Shown here piece by piece: positions 1-9,042 of a stretch of DNA of 64,000 nucleotides; positions within the stretch are counted from its first letter, which is position 1, and every line of letters starts with the position of its first letter. A program made the position numbers and the translations under genes. The notes beneath the pieces are model-generated. The model was not told where the DNA came from and did not search any database. It was given only the letters and a program-made list of their open reading frames with translations. The stretch covers positions 4,576,001 through 4,640,000 of the forward strand of contig NC_008554.1 in assembly GCF_000014965.1 (NCBI RefSeq). Reading direction: 5' to 3'. The DNA comes from Syntrophobacter fumaroxidans MPOB. GTDB taxonomy: Bacteria; Desulfobacterota; Syntrophobacteria; Syntrophobacterales; Syntrophobacteraceae.

Positions 1-270
1 AGAATTCTGTTGGGATGAACGGGAGAAGGTGGTATAGTCGGGCTCTCTTTTGAAGTGCCCGGCACTTCTTTTTCTTTTGCCGATGCCGACGGGCGCCGGA
101 CAAGGAACGCTCCTGTGCGTGCGGTTCGATTCCCCGCTCCGGGAGGGGGACGGATCGCGGCACGGGGTTTCGGCACGATTTCTCCAATACCTTCGACGAC
201 AGGAATCCAGGCGGCTGTCGGGAACGGGGCCGCAGTGGCGGGACGCGCTTAGGGGGCAAAGGATAATACG

Positions 271-2937
271 ATGGTGAGCGACAAATACGTCAAGAGGGTA
301 CTACTGGTCCTTGCGGCTGTATTCACGATGGCTTGGGGGGCACACGCCCAGGAGCAGAATCCGAGAGTCGCCATACTTCCTTTCGTCGTTCACAGTCCGA
401 AAGATCAGGCTTCGATCCAGAAATCCGTGGAGGAAACTCTGGTCCGCATCGCCGCCACCGAAGGCGTGAAAGTTGTCGACTCCGCGGAAGTCCGCAAGGT
501 CGTCAAACCGGGCGAAGCCCCGCGCACCGAAGAGCAGGCGCGGGCCCTGGGGCGCAGACTGGGGGCCGGTTACGTTCTGTTCGGCAGCTTCAATATGCTC
601 GGCAACACCATCAGTCTCGATGCAAAGCTGAGCGATGTGTCCGGGCAGAAAAGGACGGCGAATCTGTTCGCCGAGGAAAAGGGAATCGAAAACCTGGCGG
701 CGGCGAGCAGCCGGATCGTGCAGCAGATGACCATGGCAGCGACGTCCAAGGGCGTCATCGCGGATATCAAGGTCCGGGGCAACGACCGGATTGAAGCCGA
801 TGCCATCAAGGCCGCCGTCAAGAGCAAGAAGGGGGAAGGGATCCGCCCCGGGCAGGTTCGGGAGGACATCAGGGCCATCTACAAGCTGGGGTATTTCGAA
901 AAGGTCGACGTGGAGGAATCGGATTCGCCCGCCGGCAAGGTCCTGACTTTCGTCGTTCAGGAAAATCCCACCGTCCAGGAAGTGCGCATCGCGGGGAACA
1001 AGAAGATCAAGGAGAAGGACATCCTGGCGGCCATCGGCACCAAGGCGTATACGATCCTTCAGGAGACCACGGTGACCGAAGACGTCCAGAAGATCCTCAA
1101 GCTTTACCAGCAGAAGGGCTACTTCGCCGCGGACGTGAAGTCGTCGATCACCTTCCCGAAGGATCCCCGAAAAGCAACGGTCGCTTTCGACATCAAAGAG
1201 CACAAGAAAATCTGGATCAAGAAAATCAACTTTCGCGGAAACACTCACATCTCCGCGCGGAAATTGCGCGGGGTGATGCAGACCAAAAAGAAGATGTTCC
1301 TCATTTCCATGATCTCCGAACGCGGGATTCTCCAGAAGGAAGTGTTGGATACCGATGTCGACCGCCTCACCGTCTTTTACCACGATGAGGGGTATATGGA
1401 CGCGAAGGTGGGCACTCCCGAGGTGGTTCGCAAGGACGACGGGTTTTATATCGAAATTCCAATCGAGGAAGGGGCGCGATACAAGGTCTCGTCGGTGAAG
1501 CTGAGCGGGGATATGATCGAAGGCACCCCCGCCATGGAAAAAAAGATGGACGTGCGCGTGAAGGACCACTTCAGCCGGGAGAAAGTCAGGCATGACATGG
1601 ACCTGATTTCCAAGACCTATATGGACGACGGCTACGCGCACACGGAGGTCGACCCCGCCATCCAGCGGGATACCGGCACCAAGACGAGCGATATCGAGTT
1701 CAGAATAAAGAAAAACGAGCAGGTGCACATCGGAAGGATTTTTATCACGGGCAATACCAGGACCCGCGATTACGTGATTCGGCGCGAGCTGAAGATTTTC
1801 GAAGGGGATATGTTCAGCGCCAGCAAGATAGAGAAGAGCCTCTCCCGGCTGAAGAAGCTGGATTATTTCGAAGATGTGCAGATCGTGCCGCTCGATACGG
1901 AAACGTCCAGCGTCATGAACCTCCAGGTCAAGGTCAAGGAGAAGCTGACCGGGTCGATCAGCGTGGGCGGCGGCTTCTCGTCCGACGACGGTTTGTTCGC
2001 CAGCGGCGCGGTCATGGAGCGGAACCTCTTCGGGCGGGGCCAGACGATCGGCGTCAAGGCCTACTTCGGGGAGGAGGCGCAGCGCTACATCTTCAGTTTC
2101 ACCGAACCATGGTTGTTCGGCTACCAGGTGGCCGGGGGCATCGATCTGTACAACTGGCTGCGCGATTACGACACTTTCGTCAAGGATTCCACCGGATTCA
2201 GGCTTCGCACCGCCTATCCGTTCGGTCAGTACAGCCGGCTGCTGGCGTACTACTCCTGGGAAAGAGCGCACGTGACCGATGTGAGCGTCGATGACCCGTA
2301 TATCCAATCGCAGGTCGGGTGGACCACTCTGAGCGCGTTCACCCTGGGATTCGAAAGAGACACCACCGATCATCCGTTCCTGCCGACCAAGGGAACCGTC
2401 CTCGCGGCGACCGGCCAGTACGCCAGCCCGGCTTTCGGCAGTGACAGCAACTTCTTGAAATATGAAATGCACGCGGGTGTGTACGTCCCGCTGCATGTCT
2501 GGAAATTCATCGGGTTTCTGCGCGGCGAATACGGGTATCTCTATCAGATCGATCCCGTTGACAATCCGGTTCCCATCTATGAAAGATTTTTCCTGGGAGG
2601 CATCAACAACCTGCGCGGTTTCAACTGGGGGGATGTCGGCCCCCGGGATGCCTACGGGAATGTCGTCGGCGGTGTGAAGTACGGAGTGATGACCGCGGAG
2701 TTGCTTTTTCCCATAGCCGAGAAGATGGGGATTCGCGGAGTGGTCTTCTTCGACGCCGGAAATGCGTTTACCGGAGACCAGAGTTTTGATGTCTCCAAGT
2801 TTCGGACCGACGCCGGTGCCGGTATCAGGTGGAACTCTCCATTCGGACCGCTCAGGATGGAAATCGGTATAAACCTCGATCCAGAACCGGGTGAAGACAA
2901 TTACCAATGGCAGTTTTCAGCAGGTGCTTTTTTCTAA
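271..2937 (+). CDS. bamA: BamA outer membrane protein assembly factor with extra N-terminal domain
   Basis: The 888-residue product has a signal peptide (residues 1-26, cleavage after AHA). It has five POTRA-like repeats between about 155 and 575, recognisable by GN-type turns such as VRGNDRI, IAGNKKI, FRGNTHI and ITGNTRT. A C-terminal 16-strand barrel domain ends in the typical terminal Phe (SAGAFF). BamA inserts beta-barrel proteins into the outer membrane. Residues about 30-150 (ILPF near 35, LGAGYVLFGSF near 108) are additional to the usual BamA plan and resemble TolB-N/FlgO-type periplasmic domains. It heads a run of envelope genes and is followed 12 bases later by skp. The start is an ATG after an AAAGGA Shine-Dalgarno. 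The family assignment is secure; the name of the extra domain is inferred. Confidence 0.95.
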   Translation: MVSDKYVKRVLLVLAAVFTMAWGAHAQEQNPRVAILPFVVHSPKDQASIQKSVEETLVRIAATEGVKVVDSAEVRKVVKPGEAPRTEEQARALGRRLGAGYVLFGSFNMLGNTISLDAKLSDVSGQKRTANLFAEEKGIENLAAASSRIVQQMTMAATSKGVIADIKVRGNDRIEADAIKAAVKSKKGEGIRPGQVREDIRAIYKLGYFEKVDVEESDSPAGKVLTFVVQENPTVQEVRIAGNKKIKEKDILAAIGTKAYTILQETTVTEDVQKILKLYQQKGYFAADVKSSITFPKDPRKATVAFDIKEHKKIWIKKINFRGNTHISARKLRGVMQTKKKMFLISMISERGILQKEVLDTDVDRLTVFYHDEGYMDAKVGTPEVVRKDDGFYIEIPIEEGARYKVSSVKLSGDMIEGTPAMEKKMDVRVKDHFSREKVRHDMDLISKTYMDDGYAHTEVDPAIQRDTGTKTSDIEFRIKKNEQVHIGRIFITGNTRTRDYVIRRELKIFEGDMFSASKIEKSLSRLKKLDYFEDVQIVPLDTETSSVMNLQVKVKEKLTGSISVGGGFSSDDGLFASGAVMERNLFGRGQTIGVKAYFGEEAQRYIFSFTEPWLFGYQVAGGIDLYNWLRDYDTFVKDSTGFRLRTAYPFGQYSRLLAYYSWERAHVTDVSVDDPYIQSQVGWTTLSAFTLGFERDTTDHPFLPTKGTVLAATGQYASPAFGSDSNFLKYEMHAGVYVPLHVWKFIGFLRGEYGYLYQIDPVDNPVPIYERFFLGGINNLRGFNWGDVGPRDAYGNVVGGVKYGVMTAELLFPIAEKMGIRGVVFFDAGNAFTGDQSFDVSKFRTDAGAGIRWNSPFGPLRMEIGINLDPEPGEDNYQWQFSAGAFF

Positions 2938-2949
2938 GGAGTGGAAAAC

Positions 2950-3483
2950 ATGAAAATGAAGAAGTCGATGTGGATCTTGTTGTTCCTGGGGATTTTCCTG
3001 GCGTCCTCCATGCCGGTCCTGGCCGCAGGCAATCCTAAGATCGGGTATTTCGATATCCCTTTGGTTCTGCAGCAGTCTCAGTGGGGCAAGCGCTCCAATG
3101 AGGAATTCAAGCGACAGGGGGAAAAGATAAAGGCAGAAGTCGACACGAAGGCTCAGTCCTACAAGACCGCCAAGGAAGAATTCGACAGGAAGAAGGACGT
3201 CTTCGACGAAAAAACCAGGGCAAAGAAGCTCAAAGAGCTCCAGGACATGCAGATGGAAGGCGAGAAGCTGCTGTCCGAATCCAACGCCAAGATGAACAAG
3301 CTCTCCAACGAGCTGAGCGCTCCGTTGATCGACAAGATCCTGGAGATCGTGAAGAAAATCGGAAGAGAGGACAAGTTCGATTATATTTTCGAGCGGGAGC
3401 GGGCGGGTTTGGTCTTTGCCAACGACAAGGAAGATCTGACCAAGAGGATCATTCAAGAGTTGGATCGATCGCCCCAGAAATAG
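2950..3483 (+). CDS. skp: OmpH/Skp-family periplasmic chaperone
   Basis: The 177-residue product has a signal peptide (hydrophobic WILLFLGIFLA, cleavage near VLAAG). The Skp opening IGYFDIPLVLQQSQWGK is followed by a long charged coiled coil (about residues 50-115) and a C-terminal strand region. Skp holds unfolded outer-membrane proteins in the periplasm for delivery to BamA. I chose the ATG at 2950 over the upstream GTG at 2941 because AAGGAG lies at proper spacing before it; the GTG overlaps that Shine-Dalgarno. The bamA-skp-lpxD-fabZ-lpxA order is the classic envelope operon, so function by context is strong. Confidence 0.9.
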   Translation: MKMKKSMWILLFLGIFLASSMPVLAAGNPKIGYFDIPLVLQQSQWGKRSNEEFKRQGEKIKAEVDTKAQSYKTAKEEFDRKKDVFDEKTRAKKLKELQDMQMEGEKLLSESNAKMNKLSNELSAPLIDKILEIVKKIGREDKFDYIFERERAGLVFANDKEDLTKRIIQELDRSPQK

Positions 3484-3536
3484 GCCTCCCCGGCGAGGGC
3501 ACTCAGGCCGGTGTTCGTCAGGAAAGAAAATGCAGA

Positions 3537-3574
3537 GGCCGGCGGCAGGGAGGGCGTTTCTCCCTGCGCCGGCC
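3537..3574. other. Long GC-rich stem-loop between skp and lpxD
   Basis: GGCCGGC-G-GCAGGGAG pairs with CTCCCTGC-GCCGGCC around a short loop: 15 base pairs with one bulge. No T-run follows, so it is not a standard intrinsic terminator. It could adjust the relative expression of bamA-skp and the lpx genes as a processing or pausing site. The structure is visible; the role is inferred. Confidence 0.55.
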
Positions 3575-3626
3575 CCAGCCCGCTGATCCCCCTGCTCGTC
3601 CATGGCCCATTCATTGAGAAAATCCG

Positions 3627-4694
3627 ATGGAAAGCTGTTTCCAGGGTGATTCCAGGAAGTCCTACTCGCTTTCGGAGCTTGCGGAGATTCTGGGAGCCGC
3701 CGTCCGAGGCGATCCCGCCATTCGAATCCGTGGAGTCAATTCTCTGGAAGATGCGCTTCCGGACGAGTTGAGCTTCATCACGGATGTCCGCTACAAGCCG
3801 TTGCTTTCGAAATGCAGGGCGGCGGCCATCATTGTGTCTCCCGCCCTGGCGGAGCTGGAGTTCCCTCTGCTCGTCGCCGAACGCCCGTATGTGGTCTTCG
3901 CCAGGGCTGCGCAGCTGTTCGCCGAGCCTCCCTTTCTCGCTCCGGGGGTCCATCCCGGCGCGTACATCGGGCCCAATGTGCATTTGGGGGAAGGGGTATC
4001 GGTCGGTCCGCAGGCGCACATCGGGGAGGACTGCGTCGTTGGGCCGGGAACGCGCATCTACGGTTCGGCCTACTTGGGTCCCGGCGTAAGGGTGGGTGAG
4101 AACTGCATGCTTTATCCCGGAGCCGTGATCCTGGACCGATGCCTTTTGGGAAATCGCGTGACCGTTCACAGCGGAACGGTCGTGGGCAGCGATGGATTCG
4201 GGTATGCCCAGGATGAGAAAGGGCGTCACGTCAAGATTCCGCAGACGGGGATCGTGCAGATTGACGACGATGTGGAAATCGGAGCGAACTGCACCGTCGA
4301 CAGGGCCACTTTCGGCCGGACCTGGGTCCGGAGGGGCGCCAAGATCGACAACCAGGTCCAGATCGCGCACAACGTCGTGATCGGTGAACACGCGATCCTT
4401 GTGGCCCAGGTGGGCATCTCGGGGAGCACCACACTCGGCAGTCACGTCGTTCTCGCCGGCCAGGTCGGTGTGGCGGGGCACATTGAAATAGGGGACCGCG
4501 CGCGCGTGGGCGCGAAGTCGGGGGTGCATCATTCCGTCGGGGCCGGCGAGGACATCCTGGGAATACCCGGTGTACCGGCCAGGGAATGGAAAAGAACCTA
4601 CGCCAATATCCAGCGTCTCGCGCGGTTTCGGGAGGAATTGCGGCTGCTGGTCGAGAAAGTGCAACGGATCGAAAAAGCACTCGACGGGGAATGA
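3627..4694 (+). CDS. lpxD: UDP-3-O-acylglucosamine N-acyltransferase LpxD
   Basis: The 355-residue enzyme adds the second acyl chain (N-linked) in lipid A synthesis in the cytoplasm. An N-terminal uridine-binding domain (about 10-105, with FARAAQLF) precedes a left-handed beta helix of hexapeptide repeats (about 108-320). The catalytic His lies in QIAHNVVIG. A C-terminal helix (RLARFREELRLLVEKVQ) is typical of LpxD. Length fits the family (about 340). It is followed directly by fabZ, 4 bases away. Confidence 0.95.
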   Translation: MESCFQGDSRKSYSLSELAEILGAAVRGDPAIRIRGVNSLEDALPDELSFITDVRYKPLLSKCRAAAIIVSPALAELEFPLLVAERPYVVFARAAQLFAEPPFLAPGVHPGAYIGPNVHLGEGVSVGPQAHIGEDCVVGPGTRIYGSAYLGPGVRVGENCMLYPGAVILDRCLLGNRVTVHSGTVVGSDGFGYAQDEKGRHVKIPQTGIVQIDDDVEIGANCTVDRATFGRTWVRRGAKIDNQVQIAHNVVIGEHAILVAQVGISGSTTLGSHVVLAGQVGVAGHIEIGDRARVGAKSGVHHSVGAGEDILGIPGVPAREWKRTYANIQRLARFREELRLLVEKVQRIEKALDGE

Positions 4695-4698
4695 CCTT

Positions 4699-5142
4699 AT
4701 GGACATCGCAAAAATCATGGGATACTTGCCGCATCGCTATCCGTTCCTCCTGGTGGACCGGATTCTCGAGCTGACCTCGGAAGAGATCGTGGGGCTCAAG
4801 AACGTGACGATCAACGAACCCTTCTTCCAAGGGCACTTCCCTGGGGAACCGATCATGCCCGGAGTGCTGATCATCGAAGCGCTCGCGCAAACCGGGGGGG
4901 TCCTCGCGTTCACGCTCGTCTCCGATTTCCGCGGCAAGCCCATCTACTTCATGGGGATGGACAAGGTTCGCTTCCGCAAGCCGGTTCGGCCTGGAGACCA
5001 GTTGATTTTGAAGCTGAAAATCTTGAAGCGCAGGGGACCGACGTTCAAGATGAGCGCGGAAGCTTTCGTGGAGGAGCAACTGGTGGCCGAAGCCGAACTG
5101 CTGGCGACCATCGGCGCCGCGAAATCCGAACGGGAAGCCTAG
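4699..5142 (+). CDS. fabZ: 3-hydroxyacyl-ACP dehydratase FabZ
   Basis: The 147-residue hot-dog-fold dehydratase removes water from 3-hydroxyacyl-ACP in fatty acid elongation. It competes with LpxA and LpxD for hydroxyacyl-ACP, which explains its place between those genes. The active-site pair is visible as His46 in [11 protein letters not shown] and Glu60 in LIIEALAQ. The ATG at 4699 is used because it gives the normal FabZ N terminus ([16 protein letters not shown]); longer in-frame extensions run into lpxD and look non-native. Confidence 0.95.
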   Translation: MDIAKIMGYLPHRYPFLLVDRILELTSEEIVGLKNVTINEPFFQGHFPGEPIMPGVLIIEALAQTGGVLAFTLVSDFRGKPIYFMGMDKVRFRKPVRPGDQLILKLKILKRRGPTFKMSAEAFVEEQLVAEAELLATIGAAKSEREA

Positions 5143-5194
5143 GCGAAGGTCCGCGCGCGAGTGCCCCTGCAGGTTTCGAGGAGAACCAGCGTCA

Positions 5195-5971
5195 ATGCAA
5201 ATTCATCCTACGGCCATTGTGGATTCCAAAGCCGAACTGGCTGACGACGTTGTCATAAAGGCATACAGCATCATCGGGCCGAACGTGAAAATCGGTCCCG
5301 GCACCTCGGTGGGACCTCATGCCGTCATCGACGGCTGGACCACGATCGGCGCCCGGAATCAGGTGTGTTCATTCGTTGCCATCGGGCATCCTCCCCAGGA
5401 TTTCAGCTACCGGGACGAAGAAACCCGCGTGCTCATCGGCGACGACAACGTCTTTCGCGAACACGTCAGCATACACCGGGGCACGCGGCGCGGACGGGGC
5501 ACCACACGGGTCGGCAGCCGCAACTACATCATGTCCGCGGCGCACATCGCCCACGACTGTCAGATCGGGGACAACGTCGTCATGGCCAACGTCGCGGTGC
5601 TCGGCGGGCACGTCGAAATCGGGGATTTCGCGGCCCTCGGCGGAGCCGTCGCCGTTCACCAATTCGTGAGGATCGGCACGTACAGTTTCATCGGTGGAGG
5701 GTCCGGCATCAGCATGGACGTTCCCCCATACATGCTGGTGGTGGGTTCACGTCCCGCGAAGCTCTACGGTCTCAACACCACCGGCCTCAAGCGGCACGAC
5801 TTTTCCGCGAATGTCCTGAGCGCCCTGAAGAAGAGCTACAGAATCTTGTTCCGTTCAGGCTTGAACGTCCGGGACGCCGTGGATAAGATTCGCGTGGAAG
5901 TGGAAACGTGCGCGGAAGTGGAACTCCTGCTCGAATTCGTGGGAAGCTCGAAGCGAGGCGTGATAAGGTAA
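5195..5971 (+). CDS. lpxA: UDP-N-acetylglucosamine acyltransferase LpxA
   Basis: The 258-residue protein is close to the usual 262. It catalyses the first step of lipid A synthesis, transfer of a 3-hydroxyacyl chain from ACP to UDP-GlcNAc. Hexapeptide-repeat beta helix runs from residue 1 to about 190, then a helical C-terminal domain. The catalytic His is in the motif HIAHDCQIGD (second His). The LpxA signature GISMDVPPYM and SRPAKLYGLN follow. The native acceptor could be UDP-GlcNAc or a 3-amino analogue; the oxidoreductase fused to the next gene makes that question worth asking. Confidence 0.95.
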   Translation: MQIHPTAIVDSKAELADDVVIKAYSIIGPNVKIGPGTSVGPHAVIDGWTTIGARNQVCSFVAIGHPPQDFSYRDEETRVLIGDDNVFREHVSIHRGTRRGRGTTRVGSRNYIMSAAHIAHDCQIGDNVVMANVAVLGGHVEIGDFAALGGAVAVHQFVRIGTYSFIGGGSGISMDVPPYMLVVGSRPAKLYGLNTTGLKRHDFSANVLSALKKSYRILFRSGLNVRDAVDKIRVEVETCAEVELLLEFVGSSKRGVIR

Positions 5972-5977
5972 ATCTAT

Positions 5978-7927
5978 ATGGCCGATTTTGACCTGAAGAC
6001 CGGTGATCCGATTCGTGAAAGAATCGGATTGATCGCGGGGAGCGGGCAGTTTCCGCTCCTTTTTGCTCACGCGGCGCGGCAGGCCGGAGTGGAGGTCGTG
6101 GCCCTCGGGTTCCAGGGGGAAACCGATCCCGCATTGTCCAAGTATGTCAATGAGTTTCACATGTTGAAACTTGGGCAGCTGAGCCGGATGATCAACGCTT
6201 TTCGCAGGGCGGGAATCACCCGGGCCGCCATGGCGGGCGCGATCAACAAAACGAAACTCTACACGCGCATAAGGCCTGACTGGCGTGCGGTGAAGTTTCT
6301 GAACAGCCTGAGGAACAAGAAGGACGACTCCCTGCTCAGAGCGTTTGCGGACGAGCTCGAAAGCGAAGGAATAAAGATCGAGCCTTCCACCATGTTCCTG
6401 CCGTCTCTGCTCGCTCCCGAAGGCATCCTGACCCGGCGCAAGCCCAATCATCGGGAGCAGGTCGACATCGTTTTCGGCTGGAAGATGGCCAAGGTGATCG
6501 GTGGGCTGGACATCGGGCAGTGCCTGGTCGTCAAGAACCAGGCGGTCCTGGCGGTGGAAGGGATCGACGGGACCGATTCCACCATCCTGAGGGGCGGGCG
6601 GCTGTGCCGGGAAGGCGCCATCATCGTGAAGGTGAGCAAGCCGATCCAGGATCTGCGTTTCGACGTGCCGGCCGTCGGGTATGACACCATCGAGACGATG
6701 AAGCGGGTGAAAGCCCGTGTTCTGGCCGTCGAGGCGGGCAAGACGCTCATGTTCGACCGGGAGAAGATGATCGATGCGGCGGACGCGGCGGGGATTTCGA
6801 TCCTGGTGCAGCCCGACGAGACGCTTCCCGAAGTCCATGAGCGGCCGTCCAAGATCGGACTGCCGGATTTCATGGGCCGGGGTTCCGCGCAATCGATTCT
6901 TCGAACGGATCAGACCCCGGTCCTGATCCGGCAGTCGAGGCCCGATGCACTGCGGGTGGGTGTTGTGGGCGTGGGGTATCTGGGGAGATTTCATGCCCAC
7001 AAGTATGCCCGGTTGCCCAAAGCGCGACTCATGGGCGTGGTCGACATCAACGCCGAACAGGCGGCCAGGGTGGCCGCCGAGGTGGACGCCGCCCCCCTGA
7101 CCGACTATCGCGAACTGATGGGGAAAGTGGACTGCGTCAGCGTCGTAACGCCCACTCCCAATCACTTCGCCATCGCCCGGGATTTTCTCGCCGCCGGAGT
7201 CCACGTGCTGCTCGAAAAACCCATGACCACGACGATCGAGGAAGCGGACCGGTTGATCGCACTGGCGGAACAAAAGGGCTGCGTGCTGCAGGTGGGACAC
7301 CTCGAACGGTTCAATTCCGCTTTCACGGCCATCCTTCCCAGGCTCAAGAACCCCATGTTCCTGGAGTCCACTCGGCTGGCCCTCTTCAATGAACGCGGCC
7401 TCGAAGTGGATGTCATCCTCGACCTCATGATCCACGACATCGACATCGCGCTTCACATCGTCCAGTCTCCCCTGAAGCAGATCCGTGCCTCGGGGGTTTC
7501 CGTCCTCACGCAACTGCCCGATATCGCCAACGTGCGCATGGAATTTGCCAATGGGGCCGTGGCGAATCTCATTGCGAGCCGAATCTCGCTGAAGAACCTG
7601 CGCAAGCTCCGCATCTTCCAGGAAGACTGCTATGTCGCGGCGGACTACGGCCGGAAGCGGGCCTACGCGGTGTACCGGGAAGAGGAGGCCGATGATTCGG
7701 GCTATCCTGAAATGTCCATGGAAGAGATCGAGATCGATGAACGCGACGCGCTCGAAGAGGAAGTGAACGCTTTCCTGCAAGCGGTCAAAACCGGCGGCAG
7801 GCCCCGAGTCGACGGGAACGACGGGCGCCGTGCGCTGGACGTGGCATTGAGCATTTCGCGGCAAATCGACGAGCAGATGCGGGAGAAATGGGAGCTTTCG
7901 CGCAACGTCCTCCAAGGGTCTTTCTGA
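5978..7927 (+). CDS. lpxI: Fusion of UDP-2,3-diacylglucosamine pyrophosphatase LpxI and a Gfo/Idh/MocA oxidoreductase
   Basis: A single 649-residue reading frame. Residues about 15-285 form LpxI (DUF1009): IGLIAGSGQFPLLFAHAAR at the start and AVEGIDGTDSTILRGG in the catalytic domain. LpxI cleaves UDP-2,3-diacylglucosamine to lipid X in lineages that lack LpxH. A linker (about 286-325) leads to a Rossmann domain (VGVVGVGYLGRFHAHKYA) with the Gfo/Idh/MocA motif LLEKPMT. Standalone LpxI ends near where the linker begins. The oxidoreductase substrate is not identifiable here; the family includes GnnA-type UDP-GlcNAc 3-dehydrogenases. It overlaps lpxB by 40 bases. Confidence 0.93.
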   Translation: MADFDLKTGDPIRERIGLIAGSGQFPLLFAHAARQAGVEVVALGFQGETDPALSKYVNEFHMLKLGQLSRMINAFRRAGITRAAMAGAINKTKLYTRIRPDWRAVKFLNSLRNKKDDSLLRAFADELESEGIKIEPSTMFLPSLLAPEGILTRRKPNHREQVDIVFGWKMAKVIGGLDIGQCLVVKNQAVLAVEGIDGTDSTILRGGRLCREGAIIVKVSKPIQDLRFDVPAVGYDTIETMKRVKARVLAVEAGKTLMFDREKMIDAADAAGISILVQPDETLPEVHERPSKIGLPDFMGRGSAQSILRTDQTPVLIRQSRPDALRVGVVGVGYLGRFHAHKYARLPKARLMGVVDINAEQAARVAAEVDAAPLTDYRELMGKVDCVSVVTPTPNHFAIARDFLAAGVHVLLEKPMTTTIEEADRLIALAEQKGCVLQVGHLERFNSAFTAILPRLKNPMFLESTRLALFNERGLEVDVILDLMIHDIDIALHIVQSPLKQIRASGVSVLTQLPDIANVRMEFANGAVANLIASRISLKNLRKLRIFQEDCYVAADYGRKRAYAVYREEEADDSGYPEMSMEEIEIDERDALEEEVNAFLQAVKTGGRPRVDGNDGRRALDVALSISRQIDEQMREKWELSRNVLQGSF

Positions 7928-9042
7928 GTGCCGGTGAGGCGTCTGGTGATCTGCACGGGGCCGGGTTCGTGCGGGCGCTCAAGGAGCTTCGGCCGGACGT
8001 GCGTGTTGCGTGCCTGGGCGGAACGATGCTGAGGAACGCCGGAGCGGAGGTCCTGGCGGACAACAAAGAGATCGCGGTGGTGGGGCTCACGGAAGTTCTC
8101 CGCCATGCGAAGGACATCTTCAACGCCTGGAAGCGGATTCGCAATCACATCGTGCGGCAGAGGCCGGACCTGATCGTTCTCATCGACTTTCCCGATTTCA
8201 ACTTTTTGCTCGCGCGTCTTGCCAGGCGTTGCGGGATGAAAATCCTCTACTATGTCAGCCCCCAGGTCTGGGCCTGGAGAAGCGGCCGGGTCAGGACGCT
8301 GAAGCGCGTCGTCGATGAAATGGCGGTGATCCTGCCCTTTGAAGTGGACTTCTACCGCCGTCATGGAATGGCGGTCCGCTACGTGGGGCATCCTCTGCTC
8401 GACGCGGTCCGAAACGCCCCGCCGCGGGATGAAGCCCTGACGCGTTACGGCGCAGCCGACGGGTCGCTCCTGATCGGCCTGCTGCCCGGGAGCAGGCAGA
8501 GTGAAGTCAGGCTCGTATTTCCCGTCCTGATCGAGGCTGCGCGTCGGCTGCGGGAGCGCATGCCCGGGCTTTCATTCATCGTCCCCGCGGCGCCCACCCT
8601 GGCTCCCGAACCCATTCGCTCGGCCCTGGCCGAAGCGAAGCTGCCCGCCCGGGTTGTCTCCGGGGATACCTACGGAGTCATACGGGCCTGCGATCTCATC
8701 GTCACCGTATCGGGCACGGTCACCCTGGAAGCCGCCCTGCTCGACACTCCCATGATCATCGTAAACCGCGTTTCCAGGCTGAGCTACACCCTCGGACGGG
8801 ACCTCATCCGCGTTCGGTACGTGGGATTGCCCAACCTCATTGCCGGTCGGGGCGTGGTTCCCGAGCTCCTGCAACAGGAAGCCCGGGCGGACATCGTGTG
8901 CGAACGGGTGCTGGATTTCCTGCGGGACCCGGCGTTGCCGGCCGCTCAGAGGCGCGCGTTCGCCGGGATTCGGGAGCGCCTCGGGCAACCGGGCGTCGCC
9001 CGGCGGGTGGCGACGATGGCTCTGAGGATGCTCGAACCATGA
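7888..9042 (+). CDS. lpxB: Lipid-A-disaccharide synthase LpxB
   Basis: The 384-residue GT19 glycosyltransferase condenses UDP-2,3-diacylglucosamine with lipid X, the product of the preceding LpxI domain, to form the lipid A disaccharide. Diagnostic motifs are SAGEASGDLHG at the N terminus, IDFPDFNFLLA near residue 98, YYVSPQVWAWR near 122 and LLPGSRQSEV near 200. The ATG at 7888 lies inside the lpxI reading frame and gives the standard LpxB N terminus. The stop overlaps the waaA start as ATGA, so translation is probably coupled. Confidence 0.95.
   Translation: MGAFAQRPPRVFLSAGEASGDLHGAGFVRALKELRPDVRVACLGGTMLRNAGAEVLADNKEIAVVGLTEVLRHAKDIFNAWKRIRNHIVRQRPDLIVLIDFPDFNFLLARLARRCGMKILYYVSPQVWAWRSGRVRTLKRVVDEMAVILPFEVDFYRRHGMAVRYVGHPLLDAVRNAPPRDEALTRYGAADGSLLIGLLPGSRQSEVRLVFPVLIEAARRLRERMPGLSFIVPAAPTLAPEPIRSALAEAKLPARVVSGDTYGVIRACDLIVTVSGTVTLEAALLDTPMIIVNRVSRLSYTLGRDLIRVRYVGLPNLIAGRGVVPELLQQEARADIVCERVLDFLRDPALPAAQRRAFAGIRERLGQPGVARRVATMALRMLEP

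Noticed and set aside
50-277. Short frames upstream of bamA
   Set aside because: They lack ribosome sites and overlap each other in different frames; the region looks like a promoter/leader stretch.
301-2907. Long antisense open frame opposite bamA (868 codons)
   Set aside because: It mirrors a clear bamA gene in GC-rich DNA; its translation is His-, Asp- and Leu-rich with no domain, the usual shadow of third-position GC bias.
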